Below, piece by piece: positions 18,529 through 26,834 of a stretch of DNA of 64,000 nucleotides. Position 1 is the stretch's first letter; every line of letters begins with the position of its first letter. The position numbers and the translations under genes were made by a program. Under the pieces are notes generated by a model. The model ran no database searches, had not been told where the DNA came from, and worked only from the letters and a program-made list of their open reading frames with translations. The stretch covers positions 1 to 64,000 of the forward strand of contig NZ_FNAM01000033.1 in the NCBI RefSeq assembly GCF_900101845.1, read 5' to 3'. This DNA is from Sporomusa acidovorans (GTDB lineage: Bacteria; Bacillota; Negativicutes; Sporomusales; Sporomusaceae).

Positions 18529-19529
18529 GCCGCTTCACCTGCCTTAACCAGAGCATATTCTTCAATCACATTTGTCCCCTGTTTTGCTGTCATTTTTGCT
18601 GTGATGAGTGAACCCGCTGGAATATCAAGTATTTCCGCTTGCGCCGACCATGCCAATATATGCGTATCACCTTGCTGTAATACGATTTTAGCAAACACCT
18701 GTCCATTTCCTTTAGTCTTTGCTTCCGTACTGATGATACGATACGCATTGCTAGTATCTAGGTTATCCTCATGAAATACATCAGGAATGACTTCTGATGC
18801 TACTTGCGGGATAACCGGTATTACCGGCTGTGTACTCTGGCTCGTACTACAATTTAGCCATGCAAGCAATTTTTGCCCTGTTTCAGCATGAGGTTTAAAA
18901 TATTGCCCATCAAATAAACCTGTACGGTCTTTACTGGCAATGGCAATATGTTCTGCGGATATATCGAAAAACACAGTAAATTCATACTCCATCCCTTCGC
19001 GTTGTATCGGTGCCATTCCAAGTTTCTTGACAACAGATTTCCCATTTTCCGTAACTTGCGTATATTCGGTTTTAGATCGCATGGTCGCAATGATATGACA
19101 GGAGGATTTTAAGATGGCATCGACTAACGCATTATGTTTTGGCGTACACTCCCGCCAAGCAGCCCAACTGTTTCCCTTATATTTAGAATCGGCAGCTTTG
19201 CCTTGCTGGTCAAGTATACCGCCTTCTCCTGTCCAAGCATGACTTAAGCTATCAATAATAATGACTTCAAAACCTTGTTGTTCGGCAATTTTTATAGCTT
19301 CGATATATTTCTCTGGGGTATATGGGGTGCCAATCGTAAGTACGGAATAGGTTCCTAAATGGGCATATAATTCTGCACTGCCATTTTCACTATCAATGAC
19401 AGCAATTTTATTCCACGTTGTCATGCCACTGGCTATAACTAACGCTGAATACGATTTGCCACAGCCGCTAGTTCCAGCAATAGCTAAACGTAACTTGGCT
19501 CTTTTTCTTTGCGCTGTTTTAAATTCCAT
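18525..19529 (-). CDS. RecA-like AAA ATPase of the phage recombination type
   Basis: 334 aa. Walker A AGTSGCGKSYSAL near 17-29, KIAVIDSENGSAEL after it, and Walker B VIIIDSLSHAWTG. This matches the AAA_24 / Sak4-like ATPases found in phages and plasmids beside nucleases or annealases. The C-terminal ~110 residues look like a separate small beta domain, possibly OB-like. It is the first gene of the operon running down to radC and probably works with the overlapping nuclease gene in homologous recombination of element DNA. Confidence 0.75.
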   Translation of the reverse strand: MEFKTAQRKRAKLRLAIAGTSGCGKSYSALVIASGMTTWNKIAVIDSENGSAELYAHLGTYSVLTIGTPYTPEKYIEAIKIAEQQGFEVIIIDSLSHAWTGEGGILDQQGKAADSKYKGNSWAAWRECTPKHNALVDAILKSSCHIIATMRSKTEYTQVTENGKSVVKKLGMAPIQREGMEYEFTVFFDISAEHIAIASKDRTGLFDGQYFKPHAETGQKLLAWLNCSTSQSTQPVIPVIPQVASEVIPDVFHEDNLDTSNAYRIISTEAKTKGNGQVFAKIVLQQGDTHILAWSAQAEILDIPAGSLITAKMTAKQGTNVIEEYALVKAGEAA

Positions 19530-19584
19530 AATAACTCATTCCTTTCATTTGATATTTGGGTGCCACAAGAAGATAAACATAGGG

Positions 19585-19607
19585 CTTCCCGTATGGAAGC
19601 CCTAGTT
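19585..19607. terminator. Hairpin before the RecA-like operon
   Basis: AGGGCTTCC and GGAAGCCCT arms around a five-base loop, between the 38-aa gene and the RecA-like operon. No strong T-run on the minus strand. Confidence 0.4.
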
Positions 19608-19614
19608 TAGGTAA

Positions 19615-19731
19615 TTATGAAGTTTTATCATTATCCTCTTGTGATTTTTCTTGTTCAATAATAGCTTTTGCTACAGCAAGTAGCACGGAAGCTGCTACCA
19701 ACACCATATCCATTATTTTTTTCTTCGACAA
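19615..19731 (-). CDS. Small single-span membrane peptide, 38 aa
   Basis: A TTG start stands eight bases after GGAGGA. The product has a short lysine stretch, one hydrophobic helix (MVLVAASVLLAVAKAII) and an acidic, polar tail EQEKSQEDNDKTS. Membrane insertion with the tail outside the hydrophobic layer is likely. A longer frame upstream lacks a ribosome site. Function unknown; it follows the unknown gene at 19811. Confidence 0.5.
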   Translation of the reverse strand: MSKKKIMDMVLVAASVLLAVAKAIIEQEKSQEDNDKTS

Positions 19732-19810
19732 TAAAATCTTCCTCCTTCTATATATTACTAAATTTATAATATATAGATGAGGCATAAGGTTATTCGATTT
19801 GCCAAAGTCC

Positions 19811-20380
19811 TTATAACCCAAATGCTGCTTGTAGCTGCTCCCAGCTTACTCCATCGCCATCTTTATTTTTCCGTGTCTGTTCTCGCCCTGCAATGTCAGT
19901 TTCAAAGATATAGTCCCCTATAGCCGCGCCTAATGCGGGGTTAGCTTTCACTGCTTGACTGATAATATGGAGCACAGCTTCTTCCTCCGGCAACTCCCCC
20001 GTAAACTTGGCAAGACGAAGCATACAACTAAACAGGGGACAACAAACATCTCTGCCCATTAAATCATGCTTCAAAGAGGAGTAATCCAATAATCCGTCCT
20101 CATTGAAATAGATTGCCTGGACACCACACTCGTCATAGCGCTCGTCTGGAGAATTGGATATTACGGCATGGCAGACAGGGATGTTTGGGCGGTTGTCGAC
20201 AGTTACTATATCTCCTGGCTTGAATGGGACTCTGTTCAGTTCAATACTATGACTTCCCCAGCCTACACAATAGAAAACGTTAGTAGTTAGTTGTTTCAAT
20301 TTATCATTGAAATCTTCGTTAATATCGGCAAACCAAACCACACCTTCATTACTTACAAGCCATGTTACTGTATTTTTCAT
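19811..20380 (-). CDS. Unknown protein, 189 aa
   Basis: Soluble, acidic, no recognised domain. Central FKPGDIVTVDNRPNIP resembles a small beta-barrel loop; CCPLFSCMLRL holds clustered cysteines. The C-terminus is helical and ends NKDGDGVSWEQLQAAFGL. Its ATG overlaps the stop of the preceding gene (ATGA), so the two are translationally coupled. Confidence 0.65.
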   Translation of the reverse strand: MKNTVTWLVSNEGVVWFADINEDFNDKLKQLTTNVFYCVGWGSHSIELNRVPFKPGDIVTVDNRPNIPVCHAVISNSPDERYDECGVQAIYFNEDGLLDYSSLKHDLMGRDVCCPLFSCMLRLAKFTGELPEEEAVLHIISQAVKANPALGAAIGDYIFETDIAGREQTRKNKDGDGVSWEQLQAAFGL

Positions 20381-20922
20381 TTCATCGTTACCATTGGGCA
20401 GCCATTCTCAATAGTATACATTTTGCATTCTGTATACACGTTATCCTCGCCAAAACTTGTACGCTCTTCTTGTGTCTGTTCCTTAAGACATTTTTGAGCC
20501 GCTTCATAGGAAGTAAACGGAATAGCATCCCAATAGACGTTGACACCGGTTCTTTCGCCATACGTATAACCGCTTAACAGAAATATGGTTCCTGCCGGGG
20601 AATTTTGGGTGAGCTCTTTTAATGCAAAGTCGATAATTTGGATCACCTTGTTAATCCTTATTTCTATTTCCCGATAATATTCTTTGTGCCGTTCATCAGC
20701 TTCATCTGTTACAGGAGCAGCGGCTTGGGCGGCATTGTATTCGACAAGTTCAGCATAGACAAGCTGAAGGGCAATAAATTTATCTTCTAACGGAGCGCGG
20801 GAGTACAAGATAATTTCGATTATATCATCGATATCTAATTTATCTTCTCGTAAATGGTCAACCATTTCAGGCGACTCTATAAACTTCAAGGCGATTTCCC
20901 TTATTTTATTTGGAACTTCCAT
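20377..20922 (-). CDS. Unknown helical protein, 181 aa
   Basis: Mostly helical in the first 120 residues, then a small C-terminal domain including GYTYGERTGVNVYWDAIPF and ending with a conserved-looking Cys region. No family recognised. The ATG at 20922 lies 14 bases after AGGAGG, a long spacing; no better start is present. Coupled to the next gene by a four-base overlap. Confidence 0.6.
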   Translation of the reverse strand: MEVPNKIREIALKFIESPEMVDHLREDKLDIDDIIEIILYSRAPLEDKFIALQLVYAELVEYNAAQAAAPVTDEADERHKEYYREIEIRINKVIQIIDFALKELTQNSPAGTIFLLSGYTYGERTGVNVYWDAIPFTSYEAAQKCLKEQTQEERTSFGEDNVYTECKMYTIENGCPMVTMK

Positions 20923-21016
20923 ATTCTTTAAGTACACCTCCTGTTCAGTCTTTCCTTCACCATATGCAGATCGATTTTCAGCACGTAGCTCCTTAATTAT
21001 ACTGCAATCGTGGGTG

Positions 21017-21199
21017 TCAATGCGGAAGTTTCTTAAAACCTCGGGGCATATACTTGTTTTTGGTAAATATATGATACATTTGATAGTTATTTAATTTACA
21101 ATTTGGGCAAGGATTATCAACAAATCGTACCTGTCCGAGAGTATACGGACATTGGTGGCAGGGTGGTTTTATCAGATAAAGCAGTTTCTTTATTTGCAA
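21017..21199 (-). CDS. Small zinc-ribbon protein, 60 aa
   Basis: Two CxxC knuckles, CHQC near 14-17 and CPNC near 31-34, spaced as in zinc ribbons. The rest is basic. A TTG start stands eight bases after GGGAGG. An ATG nearer the ribosome site opens a shorter alternative frame of ~28 codons that lacks these motifs. Probably a DNA- or RNA-binding accessory protein; function unknown. Confidence 0.5.
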   Translation of the reverse strand: MQIKKLLYLIKPPCHQCPYTLGQVRFVDNPCPNCKLNNYQMYHIFTKNKYMPRGFKKLPH

Positions 21200-21210
21200 T
21201 CATAACGCCT

Positions 21211-21254
21211 CCCAGGATATAGACAGAGTGACGGAGGATATCACCGTCACTCTG
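21211..21254. terminator. Hairpin after the secreted-protein gene
   Basis: ACAGAGTGACGG and CCGTCACTCTGT arms form a 12-bp stem downstream of the gene ending at 21265. There is no clear T-run, so it may be an RNA stabiliser or attenuator. Confidence 0.4.
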
Positions 21255-21264
21255 TTCCCTATAT

Positions 21265-21735
21265 TTAGATTCTGTTATAAAATGAATCTTTAAAACCGGC
21301 TCTTTCACCATAGAAACGCATATGATACGCCAAGTAAAAAGCCATTTCGCCTGCTGACATGGCAACTCCTGTTTCTGCATAGGTTCCATTCGGTTTAAGG
21401 TATCGCCAATCCAAATCGGAGTTTGGATCTTCCATTGGAACATACATATTTCGTTGATCATATCTATACATGAAATAATATGTTTTCACATCTGATATTT
21501 CCGTCTTGCCCCTATCAGCATCAGGTACGCTTACAACGTTAACAGCAATGATATAAACCGGCGGTTTATATTGTTTCACAACCAAAGAACTACGATCAAC
21601 ATAATACCCTCCCCCCATATGTCCATCGCACAAGATGTAATTTGAATCTCCATTTAAATGCGCTGGGTAGGCAAATGCTACGGAAGCTAACATCATCATA
21701 ATTACGCCCACAAAGGTAGATACTATTTTTCTCAT
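21265..21735 (-). CDS. Secreted protein of unknown function, 156 aa
   Basis: A signal peptide is clear: MRKIVSTF, hydrophobic core, then VAFAYPA with a likely cleavage after AFA. The mature part has a Cys, aromatic-rich strands (GGGYYVDRSS, YYFMYRYDQRN) and a helical end. Such small exported proteins are frequent in Negativicutes, but I cannot name the family. It starts two bases after the stop of a 30-codon frame coupled to the vWA gene. Confidence 0.7.
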   Translation of the reverse strand: MRKIVSTFVGVIMMMLASVAFAYPAHLNGDSNYILCDGHMGGGYYVDRSSLVVKQYKPPVYIIAVNVVSVPDADRGKTEISDVKTYYFMYRYDQRNMYVPMEDPNSDLDWRYLKPNGTYAETGVAMSAGEMAFYLAYHMRFYGERAGFKDSFYNRI

Positions 21736-21737
21736 AA

Positions 21738-21830
21738 CTAATCTCCAGCAGCTAAAGGTCGTTCTGCCACTTGGCCTAATTTATTATCTTCCATTGCAAC
21801 AGGTTTATTAAAGATTAACAACTTCTTCAT
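21738..21830 (-). CDS. 30-aa peptide coupled to the vWA gene
   Basis: Its ATG overlaps the vWA stop as TGATG, and its TAG lies two bases before the ATG of the secreted protein. The product starts MKKLLIFNKPVAM and ends with AERPLAAGD. This tight stop-start chaining is typical of coupled translation and is the main argument that the frame is real. Function unknown. Confidence 0.45.
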   Translation of the reverse strand: MKKLLIFNKPVAMEDNKLGQVAERPLAAGD

Positions 21831-22717
21831 CACTTTAAAATATTCCTAAGTTCGTTAATCCTTGCTTCATCGCCACTATTTGCCTCTAGTGCTTTTAGCT
21901 CGTCCTCTAAAACCTGTCGAGCAATATCATTTACATCGGGAATTTTACCGTTATTTGCTTCTGCCACTTCAAAAATATCCCCGAAAACATCTACTAAATC
22001 ATCCGCCGCTCCTTTCGCACCGCCTACCGCCGCCTTCAGTTTAGCTAAAGTTGCCTTTAATTCATCATGCGTAACACAATCTGATGAATTGTTTTCAGAT
22101 TTCACGGAAGTATCCAATCCGTTAAATGGCTTTCCCCCTCTGTAAGCCGTAGAAAAAGCCGACATAGCCGCATATGCTACACTTGTTCCGATTGCATCAG
22201 CGCAGTAATTTTGTGCGTGATCTGCTGCTATGCCAAGTTTCCCTGCTTCCATTACGGCATCCATATTTGCGCCAAAGAATACAAATTCCCACCCGTACCT
22301 TTCTTTTTGGCGTTCTATTCTTCTTTTAATACGCTCCGCTGAATATTCACGACTTGCATTTTCCTGCCCGTCAGTGATAATGACAAAGAGCACTTTCTCA
22401 GCGCGATAATTATTAGCAGTATGTTTTTGCACTGCACGTATTTTATGGATTGTCCTGCCTAGCGCATCAAGCAACGCTGTAGTTTCCCGGACTGTGTAAT
22501 CCTTGTCAGTCAGTGACGCAACCGCCCTTATATCGATTCTATCGTGAAGCAATTCGTATTTATCATCAAACAGTACTGTAGTCACGACAGCATCGCCCTC
22601 AACCGCCTGCTGTTCTTTTAGCATAGCGTTAAAACCGCCGATTGTGTCGCTCTCTAAGCCGCCCATTGAGCCGCTCCTGTCGATGATAAATACCAATTCG
22701 GTTAATCCTTTTTTCAT
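21830..22717 (-). CDS. TerY-type vWA domain protein
   Basis: 295 aa. The vWA domain fills the first ~200 residues: MIDAS VFIIDRSGSMGG near 9-20, ETTALLDALG near 78-87 and VIITDGQENAS near 112-122. The C-terminal ~90 residues are helical and acidic. TerY-like vWA proteins act in stress and phage-defence complexes, often with AAA+ ATPases, membrane proteins or kinases; an AAA+ gene, membrane proteins and a Ser/Thr kinase are all within 8 kb. A stacked-hairpin leader lies upstream. Confidence 0.8.
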   Translation of the reverse strand: MKKGLTELVFIIDRSGSMGGLESDTIGGFNAMLKEQQAVEGDAVVTTVLFDDKYELLHDRIDIRAVASLTDKDYTVRETTALLDALGRTIHKIRAVQKHTANNYRAEKVLFVIITDGQENASREYSAERIKRRIERQKERYGWEFVFFGANMDAVMEAGKLGIAADHAQNYCADAIGTSVAYAAMSAFSTAYRGGKPFNGLDTSVKSENNSSDCVTHDELKATLAKLKAAVGGAKGAADDLVDVFGDIFEVAEANNGKIPDVNDIARQVLEDELKALEANSGDEARINELRNILK

Positions 22718-22795
22718 GTGAAATCCCCCTCGTATTTTACTATGTTAATAATATATAAGTGGTTTAGAGCGGTATACGTTTAAGTATTCACAAAG

Positions 22796-22886
22796 AAAAG
22801 CCCCCCTGCCTGACATAAGTTTTAGCAGGGTTCTGCCGTTTGCTTATATTCTATCAAGCAGGGAGGACGTAAGGGTGTCCATGTAA
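22796..22886 (-). promoter_or_regulatory. Structured leader or terminator upstream of the vWA gene
   Basis: Read on the minus strand, CCCTGC near 22855-22865 can pair with GCAGGG/GCAGGGGGG copies near 22805-22837, and GCTTGATAG...TATAAGC forms an inner hairpin. The last stem is followed by CTTTTCTTT. This could be a terminator for the 22931 gene or an attenuating leader of the vWA gene. Confidence 0.4.
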
Positions 22887-22930
22887 AACAGTTTGTCTAA
22901 GCCTCACTATACTTCTCTGGGAAATTCATT

Positions 22931-23194
22931 TTACAACATACCGGGCGGACTCGTAGTGTCTATGTCTTTTTTTACCCATCCCCAGGCTTGTTTATCATAA
23001 CCACGTCCTATTAACAAACCATGAATAGCATTTTTTCTCACAAGGTTGCCCCCTTGTTTCTCTAATTTAGTATATTCAACTTGTAACTCTAGGTCAGAAA
23101 GATGCTCATATTCCTCTGTATATTGATTGCTTTTCTCGATAAGAGTCTCTACACCTACTACAGCTATTTTTGCTATAGAATCAAATAAACCCAT
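22931..23194 (-). CDS. Unknown protein, 87 aa
   Basis: N-terminal amphipathic segment MGLFDSIAKIAVVGVETLIEK, then a charged helical region (YEHLSDLELQVEYTKLEKQ) and a C-terminal part ending SPPGML. The start is the ATG seven bases after GAGGAG; another ATG two codons earlier is too close. No family recognised. Likely part of the AAA+/membrane gene cluster. Confidence 0.6.
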   Translation of the reverse strand: MGLFDSIAKIAVVGVETLIEKSNQYTEEYEHLSDLELQVEYTKLEKQGGNLVRKNAIHGLLIGRGYDKQAWGWVKKDIDTTSPPGML

Positions 23195-23321
23195 AATCAT
23201 TCTCCTCTATGTGGTAAATTCATCCTGTTTTTTAAACTAAAATAGCGCATCCCGAAATATAGTAGCATTGGCCTTTTTGATAAATAACGAAAACAAGGGA
23301 TTTCCTGTTTTACCCCCTGTC

Positions 23322-24299
23322 CTAATCATCATCCAGTGCAAGGAGTGGATCATTACTCGCATCTATACTTGGCATTGGGACTTCACTTTTTGAGTACCGA
23401 TAAGCATGAGTATTAAGCGCGTCATTATCACTAAAATCGTTATCCTCAAAAATACCCTCAGCTACAAGTGGCTGCAATGCTTGGATTATAAAGAACTCGC
23501 TCCATTCCATGCTTTTATCATTGCCAGAATTGAAAGCAAGCGGAAGTTGAAGGTCTTTCAGTTCTTTGAAATCTTTGATTACAGATGGAGAATATGTCCC
23601 TTTTTTTGACATAACCTCTGAAATCAACTTCGGGTATTGTTCAAAAACAGCAGAACTCAAGTATGCATAACATTCTTTGATCGACCATGGCTTAAGCTTT
23701 TTTTCAGCCTCCTTTCGTTTTTCTTTTATTTCTTTGTCGCCTGCTACCATATCCGTCAACTTAGCCAATAGCTTTTCAGGATAAAGCTCATCCAATTTTT
23801 TCCGGCGTATGTTGGCTTCATCATCTACTGTTTTTATATTAGCTATGACCACGCCTTCTTGTTCTAGCATATTAATCTTTTTCGCATAATAATAATTTCT
23901 TGCTTTCAACTTGCTGTAAAGCGATTTATATGGCATAGGCTGGCCTGTCGCTATCTTCTTTTTAATATCAGATGATACAGAACGTGAAATGATCGGGCCG
24001 ACAATGAATAAAAATATCACCCGCGCAAAACCAAGTGTCAGTATTGAAGTTAAGCTTTTTATCATGAAAAGCTTATCAATTCCTATTTCTAGGTCTTCGT
24101 AATAATCTTCCGCAATCATAATATCCCGTATGCAGTCAATTATAGGGATTATAGCTACTATCCCGGCCGGCCATTTACCTATCACAATAAGCGCCAGGTA
24201 AAGCATGGTTATGACGGAATTTACCCTTGGACTAAATAAAATATACTTTCCTAGCAGAATTAAAAGAATAATAACCACAAGCGCGATAACAAACTGCAA
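23322..24299 (-). CDS. Integral membrane protein, unknown family, 325 aa
   Basis: Three or four membrane segments lie in the first ~110 residues (the first is IALVVIILLILLGKYILF; another LGFARVIFLFIVGPII). A long cytoplasmic helical region follows with many Lys/Glu (KEKRKEAEKKLKPW), then an acidic tail ending LLALDDD. This layout suggests a membrane anchor presenting a cytoplasmic platform. It starts seven bases after the stop of the preceding gene and is presumably the membrane part of the AAA+ cluster. Confidence 0.65.
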   Translation of the reverse strand: MQFVIALVVIILLILLGKYILFSPRVNSVITMLYLALIVIGKWPAGIVAIIPIIDCIRDIMIAEDYYEDLEIGIDKLFMIKSLTSILTLGFARVIFLFIVGPIISRSVSSDIKKKIATGQPMPYKSLYSKLKARNYYYAKKINMLEQEGVVIANIKTVDDEANIRRKKLDELYPEKLLAKLTDMVAGDKEIKEKRKEAEKKLKPWSIKECYAYLSSAVFEQYPKLISEVMSKKGTYSPSVIKDFKELKDLQLPLAFNSGNDKSMEWSEFFIIQALQPLVAEGIFEDNDFSDNDALNTHAYRYSKSEVPMPSIDASNDPLLALDDD

Positions 24300-24305
24300 A
24301 ACCCA

Positions 24306-24731
24306 TCACTCCACTTCAAATACTATTTCGCCTTTGGATTTAAATTCCCCCAAAGCCTCAAGCGTAAACTTGGAAGTCGGTATATCACTCTTCGCTTCAG
24401 CCTTGTGCCATTTCTCAAACTCATCTTGGAAATAAAGCTGAAAGGAAACGGCAATATACTCCAATCCATTTTCAGACATACCAAATTTTAGCTTACCGCC
24501 GATAAAGCGCAAATTTCCCTCGTCTACGGCACTGTCTTTTACTTTGTCAACGCCTTGTATGACAACATTAGCCCATTCTTCAATAGTCATCCTGCCCGCA
24601 ACCACACCCCTAATCGTATCGCGTGCGGCATTTAGGGCTGCTTCCGTTGCCTCATCAACGAAAGGCGCGATTACAGTTGTAAGGGCACCTTTAGCGAGAG
24701 TAACTAATGCTCCTGCTGCGAAAACCGCCAT
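24306..24731 (-). CDS. Unknown protein with N-terminal hydrophobic helix, 141 aa
   Basis: Residues 1-25 (MAVFAAGALVTLAKGALTTV...) are Ala-rich and hydrophobic, suited to membrane association. The rest is soluble with helical and beta parts (SFQLYFQDEFEKWHKAE). No family recognised. It lies between two membrane-protein genes with gaps of under 12 bases, so it belongs to their operon. Confidence 0.6.
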   Translation of the reverse strand: MAVFAAGALVTLAKGALTTVIAPFVDEATEAALNAARDTIRGVVAGRMTIEEWANVVIQGVDKVKDSAVDEGNLRFIGGKLKFGMSENGLEYIAVSFQLYFQDEFEKWHKAEAKSDIPTSKFTLEALGEFKSKGEIVFEVE

Positions 24732-24742
24732 ACCTACACCTC

Positions 24743-25096
24743 CTATGCGCTTACCACAAGTTTTAATTCTTCCGTTGTTGAAATTTCCACGTCAAGTGCC
24801 TGATTTCGCACCTTCGCTAATATGTCGGGAGGAACCTCACTTTCTTCAACTACCTTGGTATAAACTACTTCTTCCCATTCGCGGGTTACCTTGTTTTGAT
24901 AATAATATTTGGATTTGTTCTTGAAGCCTTCCATAGTTTTAGTGATAAAAGTCCTTGTGCCTTCAACTGTTAAGCGAAGCACCTCTTTTATCTTGTTTAC
25001 GGCCTTCTTAATCCATGCCACAATATTTTGCCAAAACATAGCAAGCCCCGCAATCAGGGCGGCGGACAATAAAAGTATAACAGCAATAGCAATCAT
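24743..25096 (-). CDS. Single-span membrane protein, 117 aa
   Basis: An N-terminal membrane helix (IAVILLLSAALIAGLAMF), then a basic amphipathic stretch (IKKAVNKIKEVLRL) and a soluble, mixed-charge C-terminal half. Its ATG overlaps the stop of the AAA+ gene by four bases, indicating coupled synthesis with the ATPase. No family recognised. Confidence 0.65.
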   Translation of the reverse strand: MIAIAVILLLSAALIAGLAMFWQNIVAWIKKAVNKIKEVLRLTVEGTRTFITKTMEGFKNKSKYYYQNKVTREWEEVVYTKVVEESEVPPDILAKVRNQALDVEISTTEELKLVVSA

Positions 25097-26088
25097 TTAG
25101 GTAACTCCCCTCCAAATTGTGATTTGACATAATCTTCACTGACCGTGCGCCTTGAAACAAGCGTTCCCATGTTGTCATTGTCAGCTTTGCTGTTGATAAT
25201 ACGTTCGATGGCTTCTTCAAAGTAGGCATGGCAGACAGTCCCTTCATCCAACCTAGCAGCTTTGAGCGAAGCGTTAAACACAGCATTTGAAATATCCGAA
25301 CCTGACACCCCGTTATATTTTGCTGCCAGTCCTCTGATATCGGCATTTGTGGGCAATGGCTGCGGGATATACATGCGCCACAGCTTGCAGCGATTTTCTT
25401 CATCAGGTAGTTCAAACTTGACGTGAGAAAGAATCCGGCGAATAAATGCCGGATCATAGTTGGTTATAAAGTTTGAAGCATACAGTATCAAATCGTCAAA
25501 TTCATTGATAAGGACAAGCAGAACCGATCTCGTCTGGTTCACACTTACGTCCGTAGAATTTGACATATTGGTTACTCGTCTGCTTAATAGGGCATCGGCT
25601 TCATCAAAGAATATAATCGACTGTGATTCTTTGGCGTAATCAAACATAGCCACAAGGTTCTTTGATGTTTCGCCCACATATTTTGATTCTATCTGAGAAT
25701 AATCAACTGTCAGGATTTTACGGTCAAGTTGATTAGCGATTGCATGAGCCGCCATACTTTTGCCTGTTCCGCTATACCCATAAAGGTTAATTCCTGCCCG
25801 GTTTTGTCTTTTCTGTCTTTCCCCCAAACCCCACTGATTAAACAGCAAATCACGCTTTTCATACATAACAAGCACATCCTGAATAGCGTCATATGTACTA
25901 TCATTTAGGATAATGTCGCTGAAGCTGTATTTGGGTTCTTCGGCTTGAAACAACGTAAACTCTGTAATCTTGTCGGCATTATCTGAATCGGCGGGGATCT
26001 TGGGAACTTGAGGCGGTACGGCCTTTGTTTCTAACGGCTGCTCTATTTGCTTTGCTGCTGATGGTTCTATCCGTTTGCCAAGTGGCAT
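25093..26088 (-). CDS. AAA+ ATPase, FtsH/Vps4-like class
   Basis: 331 aa. After ~90 residues of linker come Walker A GYSGTGKSMAAHAI, Walker B SIIFFDEADALLSRR, a pore-loop-like segment ESKYVGETSKN, and an arginine-finger region NYDPAFIRRI. The C-terminal lid (GVSGSDISNAVFNAS) matches classical AAA proteins. It has no protease domain. Such ATPases unfold or remodel protein complexes. It is coupled to a membrane protein gene and followed by further membrane genes and a TerY-type vWA gene, so it likely powers a membrane-bound complex. Confidence 0.85.
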   Translation of the reverse strand: MPLGKRIEPSAAKQIEQPLETKAVPPQVPKIPADSDNADKITEFTLFQAEEPKYSFSDIILNDSTYDAIQDVLVMYEKRDLLFNQWGLGERQKRQNRAGINLYGYSGTGKSMAAHAIANQLDRKILTVDYSQIESKYVGETSKNLVAMFDYAKESQSIIFFDEADALLSRRVTNMSNSTDVSVNQTRSVLLVLINEFDDLILYASNFITNYDPAFIRRILSHVKFELPDEENRCKLWRMYIPQPLPTNADIRGLAAKYNGVSGSDISNAVFNASLKAARLDEGTVCHAYFEEAIERIINSKADNDNMGTLVSRRTVSEDYVKSQFGGELPK

Positions 26089-26116
26089 TTCCTCACCTCA
26101 TTATAGCAAATTTATC

Positions 26117-26344
26117 CTATAAAAGCCTGCTTGCCTCAACGCTAGGCTCGTAATGCTTACAACTAGAGGTATTATTACCAGTAGAACCTATGGTGCCGTT
26201 AGTTGCCATACATTTACCAGAAACACCTGTGGTAAACTGGAATCCTGCTGTCGGACTCTTAAACTCAAGATCGGCATTTCCGTTCCATCTTTTACAAAAT
26301 GCGCAGAATTTTACTTGTTTGGGATGAGCGACTTGTTTAGCCAT
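26117..26344 (-). CDS. Small Cys-rich protein, 75 aa
   Basis: Start ATG seven bases after GGAGG; the frame extends ten codons upstream. Basic N-terminus, then VKFCAFCKRWNG, a single Cys in SGKCMATNG and another in SSCKHYE: four cysteines suited to a zinc or redox site. First gene of the minus-strand cluster, with a consensus-like promoter just upstream. Function unknown. Confidence 0.65.
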   Translation of the reverse strand: MAKQVAHPKQVKFCAFCKRWNGNADLEFKSPTAGFQFTTGVSGKCMATNGTIGSTGNNTSSCKHYEPSVEASRLL

Positions 26345-26383
26345 GTTGTTTACCTCCATTAATTTACTTTCCATTTATTAATA

Positions 26384-26412
26384 AATATACCATCAATACT
26401 TCTTATGGTCAA
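26384..26412 (-). promoter_or_regulatory. Promoter of the AAA+/membrane/vWA cluster
   Basis: On the minus strand TTGACC (26407-26412) and TATATT (26384-26389) are 17 bases apart. It lies in the divergent region with the XRE regulator gene at 26489, a natural place for that regulator to act. Confidence 0.6.
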
Positions 26413-26488
26413 TATTATGTCATTTAGACCGTTAATTCCTTTTAAAAGCTCATCTATCCTGTATATAGTAAAGGAGATGATGCTAATA

Positions 26489-26833
26489 ATGTACAATATT
26501 GACTATAAAGAACTTGGAAAACGTATCCGAGCAGAACGACGGAAACAAGACCTGACACAAGAAAAGTTAGCAGAAATGGCCAACATTAGTGATTCTTTCA
26601 TGGGACATATAGAACGCGGTGGTCGCACATTAAGCATAGAAACATTAGCTAAACTTGCCAACGCTTTGAACCTGAGCATTGAGTACATCGTCTGCGGGGA
26701 GTTCAATTATCAGCCAGATATGCTCCCTGCTGAAATACTTGATGCGTTGAACCGTATGAGCAGCAATCAGCGTAAGGTATTCCTAAATATGATGAAAACG
26801 CTGGCTGCACACCAAGATATGTGGCCTGTATAA
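26489..26833 (+). CDS. XRE-family transcriptional regulator
   Basis: 114 aa. Residues 5-65 form a Cro/C1-type helix-turn-helix (LGKRIRAERRKQDLTQEKLAEM...SDSFMGHIERGGRTLS). The C-terminal ~45 residues may mediate dimers. The start is the ATG after AAAGGAG with 12-base spacing, as the peptide from MYNIDYKELGKRI matches the family. It is divergent from the AAA+/vWA cluster and probably represses it and itself. Confidence 0.85.
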   Translation: MYNIDYKELGKRIRAERRKQDLTQEKLAEMANISDSFMGHIERGGRTLSIETLAKLANALNLSIEYIVCGEFNYQPDMLPAEILDALNRMSSNQRKVFLNMMKTLAAHQDMWPV

Positions 26834-26834
26834 C

